From Bacillota bacterium (lineage in GTDB: Bacteria; Bacillota_E; JAJZYS01; JAJYTV01), in contig JAJZVM010000131.1 in NCBI GenBank assembly GCA_021845645.1, positions 1 to 11,557 of the forward strand: a stretch of DNA of 11,557 bases, read 5' to 3'. Made by a program: the position numbers and the translations under genes. The notes beneath the pieces are model-generated. The model saw nothing but the letters and a program-made list of their open reading frames with translations. It made no database searches and was not told the DNA's origin. This document shows positions 5,715 through 11,557 of the stretch, piece after piece (the stretch's first letter is position 1; every line of letters starts with the position of its first letter).

Positions 5715-8321
5715 GTGTGCGGTATCGCCGGTTTCTTCGGCCCCCCCGATCAACAGCTTCTGGAACGCATGACGTCGGCGATCCGGCATCGCGGACCGGA
5801 TGACCACGGCTTCAGCGAGAGCCCCCGCATCAGCCTCGGCATGCGGCGCCTGAGCATCATCGACGTGGCGGGCGGCCACCAGCCGATGGAGACCGCGGAC
5901 GGAAAGCTCCGCATCGTCTACAACGGCGAGATCTACAACTATCGCGAGGTGCGCGCCGAGCTGATCGAGAAGGGCCACCTCTTCCGCACCGAGAGCGACA
6001 CCGAGGTGCTGCTCGAGGCGTACGCCGAGTGGGGCACGGACTGCTTTCGCCGGCTGAACGGCATGTGGGCCGCGGCGATCGCCGACCTGCGCGACACGAG
6101 CCTCGTGCTCTGCCGCGACCATTTCGGCATCAAGCCGCTCTACTATGCGGCCGCGGGCGAACGCCTCCTCTTCGCGTCCGAGGTCAAGTCGCTCTGGCAG
6201 GATCCCGCGCTGCCGCGCGGCGTGAACGACCAGATGGTCTACGAGTACCTGGTGCAGGGCCTGCACGACCACAGCCAGGAGACCTTCTTCCAGGGCGTGC
6301 ACCACGTGCCGGCCGCGACCTATGTCGTCATCCGGGACGGCGCTGTCGCGGAGCAGCGGACCTACTGGCAACCCACGCTCGGCCGCGACGGCGCCATGAG
6401 CCCCGAGGCCTTCCACAGCCTCTTCAAGAAGTCGGTGGCGCGCCGCCTGATCAGCGACGTGCCGGTGGGGGCTGCGCTTTCAGGCGGCCTCGACTCCACC
6501 ACCATCGTCGCGCTGATGACCGACCTGCTGCGCGAGCACCTGCCCGACGCCGCCTCGCTGCGCGGCCAGGTCAAGACGTTCTCGGCCGTGTTCGACGGTG
6601 ATCCGATCGACGAGCGGGTGTACATCGAGGAGGCCGTGCAGCGGACCGGCGCCGACACCACCTACACGCACCCGAGTTCGCTGCAGTTCGTCGAAGAGAT
6701 GGAAGACATGGTCTGGCATCTCGACGAGCCGGTGGTCAGCACGGGCCCATACGCCCAATGGTGCGTCATGCGCACGGCGAGGGAGCAGGTCAAGGTGGTG
6801 CTCGACGGCCAGGGCGGCGACGAACTCCTGGCCGGCTACGTGCCCTACCAGCTCGTCTACCTGCGCCAGCTCTGGCACGAGCGCAAGCTGCGGCTCCTGC
6901 TGCGGGAGTCCTGGCAGGCCCGCGACGTGCTCTGGCCGGTCGTGCGGCGCACCTTGCGCCAGCGCCGCGGCGTTGTCCCGGTGCAGTCGCTGCTGCGCGG
7001 CAGCTTCCTCTCCGCGCACCGCCCCGCGCCCGACACCCGCCCCGACGACAATCTCAAGGAGCGCCTCAAGCAGGACCTGACCACCTACAGCCTGCCTGCC
7101 CTCTTGCGCTACGAGGACCGCAACTCGATGGCCCACTCGATCGAGTCCCGCGTCCCCTACCTCGACCAGGAGCTCGTCGAGGCGATCCTCGGCCTGCCGG
7201 ACGACGCGATCATCCGTGACGGCTGGAGCCGCATCATCCTGCGCGAGTCGATGCGCTCCCTTTTGCCCGACAAGATCCGCCTCAGGCGCTGGAAGGTGGG
7301 CTTCACGACGCCCGAGTCCAGATGGCTCTTCGCCCGGCGCGCTGTGTTCGAGAGCCTCTTCCGCTCGCCGCTCTTCCAAAGCCGGCCCTACTGGCAGGGC
7401 GACCGCGTCGCCCAGGCGTTCCGCGACGCGGCGCAAGGGCGGGCCCCTGCCAGCCTCCTGTTCTGGCGGCTGATCAACGTAGAACTGTGGCTGCGCGTCT
7501 TCTTCGAGGGCGGCGGCCGCTCGACCGATTCGCTGAGCCACTTCACCGAGGTCGGGGATCGCCTCTGCGCGGAGCGCTCCGGCGAAGCCGCAAAGGCCGC
7601 CCTCGCCCGCTACCGTCCCAACTGGGGCCGCCACCTCTTCATGGCGGCCGGGAACGCGGTCTTCATGCGCGCGCCGATCAAGACGCCGCTCGTCTCGTCG
7701 GGGGACGATCTCGTGCAGATCGTCCGCGAATCCGTCGGCGGCGATCTGCAGAGCGGCGACGTGGTCGCCTTGAGCGAGAAGATCGTCGCGATCAGCCAGG
7801 GCCGCTCCTACCCGGTGCAGGAGATCCACCCGCGACCGCTCGCGCGCTTCCTCACGCGCTTCGTCAGGAAGACGCCGCACGGCATCGGCCTCGGCATCCC
7901 CGAGACGATGGAGCTCGCCGTGCGCGAGGTGGGCGCGCCGCGCATCCTCTTCGCCGCGGCGGCGGCCGGCGTCATGCGCCTCATCGGCAGGAAGGGCGTG
8001 TTCTACGACATTCTCGGCCCGCAGGCGTCCGCCATCGACGGGCCGACGCGCGGCACGATACCGCCCTACAACACGCACGCCAAGTTGGCGCCCCTGGATC
8101 CGGACGGCGTCGCGCGCCAGCTCGCCCAGGCACTCGGCGAAGGCGTCGGCGTCGCGATCGTCGACGCGAACGACATCTCGGTCAACATCCTTGGCGCGAC
8201 CGGGGACATCGACCGGTCGCGGGTGCTTGAACTCTTCTCGGACAACCCGCTCGGCCAGGGGCACGAGCAGACGCCGATCGCCCTCTTGCGGCGGATCGGG
8301 CCGAGCGAGCCTGCAGCGTAG
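5715..8321 (+). CDS. asnB: Asparagine synthetase (AsnB) fused to CofE-like gamma-glutamyl ligase domain
   Basis: An 868-residue protein, about 240 longer than usual AsnB. Residues 1-600 are a complete glutamine-hydrolysing asparagine synthetase. Cys2 is the N-terminal nucleophile (CGIAGFFG), with RRLSIID, YNGEIYNY (about 69-76) and ESDTEVLLEAY in the glutaminase domain. The ATP-pyrophosphatase loop ALSGGLDST is near 254-262, DGQGGDELLAGY near 364 and RYEDRNSMAHSIESRVPYLD near 465. After a linker (about 600-650), residues about 651-860 (MRAPIKTPLV, GDVVALSEKIVAISQGR, KTPHGIGLGIPETM, AIDGPTRGTIPPYN, VAIVDANDISVNILG) resemble the F420-0:gamma-glutamyl ligase family. The start is GTG 5715, because Cys must be residue 2; GGGAGGG lies 10 bases upstream. 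The frame is continuous, with no stop and no internal RBS at the joint. AsnB is firm; the second domain's function is inferred. Confidence 0.9.
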   Translation: MCGIAGFFGPPDQQLLERMTSAIRHRGPDDHGFSESPRISLGMRRLSIIDVAGGHQPMETADGKLRIVYNGEIYNYREVRAELIEKGHLFRTESDTEVLLEAYAEWGTDCFRRLNGMWAAAIADLRDTSLVLCRDHFGIKPLYYAAAGERLLFASEVKSLWQDPALPRGVNDQMVYEYLVQGLHDHSQETFFQGVHHVPAATYVVIRDGAVAEQRTYWQPTLGRDGAMSPEAFHSLFKKSVARRLISDVPVGAALSGGLDSTTIVALMTDLLREHLPDAASLRGQVKTFSAVFDGDPIDERVYIEEAVQRTGADTTYTHPSSLQFVEEMEDMVWHLDEPVVSTGPYAQWCVMRTAREQVKVVLDGQGGDELLAGYVPYQLVYLRQLWHERKLRLLLRESWQARDVLWPVVRRTLRQRRGVVPVQSLLRGSFLSAHRPAPDTRPDDNLKERLKQDLTTYSLPALLRYEDRNSMAHSIESRVPYLDQELVEAILGLPDDAIIRDGWSRIILRESMRSLLPDKIRLRRWKVGFTTPESRWLFARRAVFESLFRSPLFQSRPYWQGDRVAQAFRDAAQGRAPASLLFWRLINVELWLRVFFEGGGRSTDSLSHFTEVGDRLCAERSGEAAKAALARYRPNWGRHLFMAAGNAVFMRAPIKTPLVSSGDDLVQIVRESVGGDLQSGDVVALSEKIVAISQGRSYPVQEIHPRPLARFLTRFVRKTPHGIGLGIPETMELAVREVGAPRILFAAAAAGVMRLIGRKGVFYDILGPQASAIDGPTRGTIPPYNTHAKLAPLDPDGVARQLAQALGEGVGVAIVDANDISVNILGATGDIDRSRVLELFSDNPLGQGHEQTPIALLRRIGPSEPAA

Positions 8322-8345
8322 TCTGCCTGCAGCCGCGGCAATCAA

Positions 8346-8377
8346 AGCGGGCGGGGGCCTTCGGGTCCTCGCCCGCT
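8346..8377. terminator. Strong UUCG-capped hairpin between convergent genes
   Basis: A 14-bp stem (8346-8359 with 8364-8377, two G-T wobbles) closes on a TTCG tetraloop. It begins 24 bases after the stop of the asparagine synthetase gene. Read on the plus strand no U-tract follows, but on the minus strand the stem is followed by TTTGATT, so it may serve mainly the dehydrogenase transcript, or both transcripts. Confidence 0.65.
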
Positions 8378-8495
8378 CTGCCCTAAAGGTCTGCTTGGTG
8401 CACGGCCAGAGGGATGGGTCGGAAACGCCGCGCAGCCCAGGCCCCTGCGTCCCCGTTTTCGAGACCGGTGTCACATGCCGGAGCTGCGAGGCGGG

Positions 8496-9275
8496 TCAGC
8501 CGGCCGTGCCGCCCCCGTCGACCGCGAGGATGGCCCCTGTCACCCACTGGGCCAGGTCGCTCGCCAGGAACAGGACGGCGTCGCCGATGTCGCTCGGCTG
8601 GCCCAGGCGCGGCAGCGGCCGCGCGGCCGACTCGGCCAAAAAGGCGTCCACGGCGATGCCGAGCTGGCGCGCCTCGTCGCGCAGCATGGGCGTGTCGGTG
8701 TCGCCGGGACAGACGCAGTTGACGCGGATGCCCTGGGGTCCATGGTCGATCGCCATGGCCCGCGTCAAATTGACGACGCCGCCCTTGGCGGCGCAGTAGG
8801 CCGCGGCGTTCGGGCCTCCGGTCAGGCCCCAGCCGGAGCCCGCGTTGATGACGCTGCCGCCGCCCGTCTCGGCCATCAGCGGCAGCATGTGCTTCGAGAC
8901 GAGGAAAACCGACTTCAGGCCGACGCCGAGCACGAGGTCCCACTCGTCCTCGCTCAGGTCGACGACGCTCTTGCGCCGGATCACGCCCGCGTTGTTGAAG
9001 AGCACGTCGACCCGCCCGAACCGCTCGCGGGCGAACTGGGCCGCGCGCCGGCAGTCCTCGGCCGAGGTGACGTCGCAGGCCAGGAACTCGGCTGCGCCAC
9101 CTTGCGAGCGGATCTCTGCCGCCGCCTGCTCGCCGTGGTCCGCGTCGATGTCGAGCACGAGCACCGTGGCCCCAGCTTGCGCCAGGCGCAGGGCGCTCGC
9201 CCGCCCGATGCCGGACGCCCCTCCGGTGACCACCGCGACTTTGCCCGCCAGGGACAGGTTGATCGCCTTTGCCAA
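8496..9275 (-). CDS. Short-chain dehydrogenase/reductase (classical SDR)
   Basis: A 259-residue NAD(P)-dependent oxidoreductase of the classical SDR family. The Rossmann motif TGGASGIG is at 17-24, and Asp42 at the end of the second strand (VLVLDID) favours NAD over NADP. NNAG is at 94-97, catalytic Ser147 is in NAGSGWG, and Tyr160/Lys164 in AAYCAAKGG. PGDTDTPM follows, and the C-terminus ends GAILAVDGGGTAG. The usual catalytic Asn in the helix before Ser (V-N-L-K pattern) is Gly119 here (GVGLKSVFLVSKHMLPLM). An ATG at 9308 would add 11 residues, but TTG 9275 has GGAGG 8 bases upstream and fits family length, so it was chosen. The substrate cannot be told; FabG-like and sugar or polyol dehydrogenases share this form. 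It follows the MocR-type regulator gene by 79 bases and may be co-transcribed or regulated by it. Confidence 0.9.
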   Translation of the reverse strand: MAKAINLSLAGKVAVVTGGASGIGRASALRLAQAGATVLVLDIDADHGEQAAAEIRSQGGAAEFLACDVTSAEDCRRAAQFARERFGRVDVLFNNAGVIRRKSVVDLSEDEWDLVLGVGLKSVFLVSKHMLPLMAETGGGSVINAGSGWGLTGGPNAAAYCAAKGGVVNLTRAMAIDHGPQGIRVNCVCPGDTDTPMLRDEARQLGIAVDAFLAESAARPLPRLGQPSDIGDAVLFLASDLAQWVTGAILAVDGGGTAG

Positions 9276-9340
9276 ACAGGGTCCCTCCTCGCGCGACCTC
9301 ATGCCCATGCGCGCCCGTACGTAGGCGCGGTCGTCGCACC

Positions 9341-9355
9341 GGGCAGCGACTGCCC
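9341..9355. repeat. Short GC hairpin at the end of the regulator gene
   Basis: A perfect 6-bp inverted repeat GGGCAG-CGA-CTGCCC touches the stop codon of the MocR-type gene, in the 79-base gap before the dehydrogenase gene. No T-run follows on the minus strand, so it may slow or protect the transcript rather than end it. Confidence 0.35.
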
Positions 9356-10830
9356 TACGGCCAAAGCGTACGCAGGGCCTCCTCCAGCTTGGCTGTCGCT
9401 TCCCTCAGTTCCGCGTCCGAGAACCCCGCGTAGCCCACGATCAGGCCGCCGCGCGGCAACGGCCGCCGTGCGTTCGCCGACACCGCTCGCACCCAGACGC
9501 CGTGCTCATAAGCCCGGCGCACAGCCGCCTGGTCATCCATCCCGGGCGGCAGCCAGACCACGAGATGCATGCCGCCGGCGCTCGGCGGCCCCAGGTTGAC
9601 CCTGTCCCCGAACGCCTCGCGCAGTTCGCTCCACAGGACGTCGCGCCGATGCTGGTAGAGTCGGCGCATGCGCAGCAAGTGACGCTCCATGCCGCCGCCG
9701 GCGAGCAGGCGCGCCAACCCGGCCTGCAAAGGCACCGCCGAGCCGCGGTCGAGCAGCGACTTCGCCGCCCGGAAAGCGGGTGCGAGCGCCTTCGGCACCA
9801 CCAGGTAGCCAAGGCGCAGACCCGGCGCCAGGATCTTGCTGAAGGTGCCCACGTAGAGCACTGTGCCCGCTTCGTCGATGCCCTGCAAGGCAGGCAGGGG
9901 TGCGCCGATGTAGCGAAATTCGCTATCGTAGTCGTCCTCAAGGATCCAGCCATTGCGCTGCCGTGCCCAGGCCAGCAGTTCGAGCCGCCGGGCGAGGCTC
10001 AGCGTCGCCCCGGTCGGGTACTGGTGCGACGGCGTCACGTAGACAAGGCGCGCGTCGGGAGCCAGGGCCGTCCCCTCCCGCACGCTGAGCCCCTCGCCAT
10101 CGACCGGAACGTTCACGATGTCGGCACCGGCCGCCTGCAAGGCGCTCAAGGCCCCGACGTAGCCCGGATCCTCCATCCAGGCCTCATCGCCCGGATCGAG
10201 CAGGAGCTGCGCAGCCAGATAGAGCGCCTGCTGCGAGCCGGATACGACGATGACCTGGTCCGCGTCCGCCCGCACGGCGCGCGCTCGGGTGAGGTAGCGC
10301 ACCAGTTCCAGGCGCAGGGCCGGATATCCCGCCGGATCTGGATACTGCAGTTCCGACGCGGGCATCGACGACCAGGCGCCGGTCGTCAGGCTCGCGAGCC
10401 GCGTCGCGGCGAAGCGGTCCAGAGCCGGGATCCCCACCTCGAAGGGTCGGGCGGGCTGTTCCACTTCGCCAAGATCGGTCCGCGCCAGCAGCCTGCCGCG
10501 GCTGGAGAGGGGGGCTGCGCTGCCCGCAGGCATGGCCCGGGTGCCTGAGCGCCCAAGATCCTGCGGGATGTCCGCGACGAACGTGCCCGACCCCTGCAAG
10601 GCCCTGACGTAGCCTTCCGCCGTCAACTGCTCGAGGGCGGCGAGCACGGTGCCCCGGGAGACGCGAAGGGCCTGCGCCCAGGTCCGCGTGGCCGGCAGCT
10701 GCGTCCCGGGGGCCAGGGCCCCGTTCAGAATGGCCTCGGCGAGATTCTGGTAGAGGGCGCGGTGGCGCGGCCTGCCGGGCGGCGGCGGCCAAGCGATGGC
10801 CGGAATCGGGACCGACTTGGCCTGCTTCAT
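9355..10830 (-). CDS. MocR/PdxR-type regulator (GntR HTH + aminotransferase domain)
   Basis: A 491-residue regulator. Residues about 25-90 form a GntR winged helix (LYQNLAEAILNGALAPGTQLPATRTWA, VSRGTVLAALEQLTAEGYV, GSGTFVA). A Ser/Arg-rich linker leads into a fold-type I aminotransferase domain from about 125 to the end. PLP-binding signatures are intact: SGSQQALYLAAQLL near 198-210, PSHQYPTG near 267-274, EDDYDSEFRY near 298-307, and Lys332 in GTFSKILAPGLRLGY as the expected Schiff-base lysine. Such proteins sense PLP or amino-acid-derived ligands and switch vitamin B6, GABA, taurine or related genes. ATG 10830 has AGGAG 6 bases upstream. The gene is divergent from a GcvPA-like gene and upstream of the dehydrogenase, either of which could be its target. 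No specific ligand can be assigned. Confidence 0.93.
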   Translation of the reverse strand: MKQAKSVPIPAIAWPPPPGRPRHRALYQNLAEAILNGALAPGTQLPATRTWAQALRVSRGTVLAALEQLTAEGYVRALQGSGTFVADIPQDLGRSGTRAMPAGSAAPLSSRGRLLARTDLGEVEQPARPFEVGIPALDRFAATRLASLTTGAWSSMPASELQYPDPAGYPALRLELVRYLTRARAVRADADQVIVVSGSQQALYLAAQLLLDPGDEAWMEDPGYVGALSALQAAGADIVNVPVDGEGLSVREGTALAPDARLVYVTPSHQYPTGATLSLARRLELLAWARQRNGWILEDDYDSEFRYIGAPLPALQGIDEAGTVLYVGTFSKILAPGLRLGYLVVPKALAPAFRAAKSLLDRGSAVPLQAGLARLLAGGGMERHLLRMRRLYQHRRDVLWSELREAFGDRVNLGPPSAGGMHLVVWLPPGMDDQAAVRRAYEHGVWVRAVSANARRPLPRGGLIVGYAGFSDAELREATAKLEEALRTLWP

Positions 10831-10879
10831 GCGGCGCTCCTAAATGGTTTACCTGAGATAGTCCCAGGCGGATGTCTGC

Positions 10880-10913
10880 ACTATATCACTTTGACTTTGA
10901 GCCTTGCATGCAA
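10880..10913 (-). promoter_or_regulatory. Possible promoter and palindrome upstream of the MocR-type gene
   Basis: TATAGT (minus strand, 10885-10880) lies 50 bases before the regulator's ATG and could be a -10 box, though no good -35 box is present 17 bases further up. The perfect 10-base palindrome TTGCATGCAA lies at 10904-10913, near where a -35 box would sit, and TTTGA is repeated in tandem just beside it. This is a plausible autoregulatory site. Confidence 0.35.
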
Positions 10914-11214
10914 CGCCCGCGCCCTTGGCCGCCAGCAGGCCACAGCCCCTCGCAAGGAAGCCGCGACGGCCCAGCTGCGCAGCGATCCGGCTCCGGCCCA
11001 TGCCCTGCCACGAAGCTTCGGGCAGCCGAACATTCCTGGCTAACTGGTCTACCCGCATCACCCTCATTGTGGATCTTTCCGGTAGACCTTTTCGCGTCCT
11101 ACGATGGACCTGGCCGAACGCGCAATCGCTGGCGCCTCTCCCGGGTAGCGCACGGATCCGCCGCCGTCCGGCTGCAGAGGCTAGGCTGGGCAATCGCGCC
11201 GCAGGGGGTGCAGC
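10914..11214. other. Divergent gap without a supported gene; leader of GcvPA-like gene
   Basis: No convincing coding frame was found. Frames covering it on both strands have poor composition and no ribosome binding site. It holds the inverted repeat GGTCTACC (11046-11053) / GGTAGACC (11081-11088), followed directly by TTTT, and a second repeat GCCTCT (11134-11139) / AGAGGC (11176-11181). I looked for glycine riboswitch and T-box consensus stretches and did not recognise either. Confidence 0.5.
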
Positions 11215-11557
11215 ATGCTAGAACCGGCTTCGGGTCATCCGTACATCCCGAGCACGGAGCCGAACGTCCGCAGGGAGCTACTGCAGGCGATCGGCGTGGC
11301 ATCGGTCGAGGAGCTCTTCGCAACCATTCCGCAGCACCTGCGCTTCACGGGGCCACTCGACATTCCCGGACCGCTCGACGAATTTTCCCTGCGCCAGGCC
11401 GTGACCCGCCTGCTCGACAGGAACAGGTCGGCCGGGGAGCAGCTCAGCTTCCTCGGCGGCGGCTGCTGGCCGCACTTCGTGCCGGCCGTCTGCGACGAGG
11501 TGGCGCAGCGCGCCGAATTCGTCACCGCCTACGCGGGCGAGCCCTACGAGGACCACG
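11215..11557 (+). CDS. gcvPA: Glycine dehydrogenase subunit 1-like protein (GcvPA family), N-terminal part
   Basis: The first 114 codons of a gene that runs off the right edge. HPYIPSTEPNVRRELLQAIG, VASVEELFATIPQHLRF and the downstream FVPAVCDEVAQRAEFVTAY match the N-terminus of the first subunit of two-subunit P-proteins, which decarboxylate glycine with PLP in the glycine cleavage system. Where typical members read 'FLGAGAYDHYVPAV', this one reads FLGGGCWPHFVPAV, and AYAGEPYEDH follows. It may therefore belong to a divergent GcvPA-like branch. ATG 11215 has CAGGGGGTG 6 bases upstream. No gcvT or gcvH gene precedes it here. The PLP lysine is normally in the partner subunit (GcvPB), which would have to lie beyond the window. 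Confidence 0.82.
   Translation, partial: MLEPASGHPYIPSTEPNVRRELLQAIGVASVEELFATIPQHLRFTGPLDIPGPLDEFSLRQAVTRLLDRNRSAGEQLSFLGGGCWPHFVPAVCDEVAQRAEFVTAYAGEPYEDH

Noticed and set aside
6480..8474. 664-codon open frame opposite the asparagine synthetase gene
   Set aside because: It is an antisense shadow caused by high GC. The plus-strand frame has clear AsnB motifs, and this one has none.
10849..11221. Open frames of 105 and 114 codons in the gap before the GcvPA-like gene
   Set aside because: They have no RBS, low-complexity Arg/Ala composition, and they overlap each other on opposite strands.

Overview
The window looks like a piece of bacterial chromosome of high GC content. Strong GGAGG-type ribosome binding sites, frequent TTG/GTG starts and a GcvPA-type (two-subunit) glycine dehydrogenase point towards a high-GC member of the Bacillota or a neighbouring phylum. 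That is an inference from gene content and style, not a proven assignment.

Region 1 (about 1-3150) is an accessory island. At the far left the beginning of an unrecognised gene runs off the edge on the minus strand. Next comes a compact minus-strand operon, visibly less GC-rich than the rest: an XRE-type DNA-binding protein, an ImmA/IrrE-type zinc peptidase and a PIN-like nuclease. The three genes overlap end to start, and the promoter contains an inverted repeat that looks like an operator. This is a toxin-antitoxin or phage/defence-type layout. Behind it, about 1.2 kb (1900-3150) has no intact gene. It holds a decayed gene whose coding signal jumps between frames, and possibly the first codons of an IS200/IS605-type transposase.

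Region 2 (3171-5492, minus) is a tightly coupled three-gene membrane operon: an APC-superfamily amino-acid permease, a 56-residue two-helix membrane protein and a membrane-anchored universal stress protein. Region 3 (5715-8321, plus), divergent from it, is a single long gene. It fuses a complete glutamine-dependent asparagine synthetase (AsnB) to a C-terminal domain resembling the F420-0:gamma-glutamyl ligase (CofE) family. A 14-bp hairpin with a UUCG loop ends it and also faces the convergent gene beyond.

Region 4 (8496-10830, minus) holds a MocR/PdxR-type regulator (GntR helix-turn-helix plus aminotransferase domain) followed after 79 bases by a short-chain dehydrogenase whose conserved catalytic Asn is replaced by Gly. 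Region 5 (11215 to the right edge, plus) is the start of a GcvPA-like glycine dehydrogenase gene, divergent from the regulator across a 373-base gap with inverted repeats. Regions 2-5 share an amino-acid theme (transport, Asn synthesis, glutamyl-ligase-like chemistry, a PLP-type regulator, glycine cleavage), but the sequence does not show that they act in one pathway.
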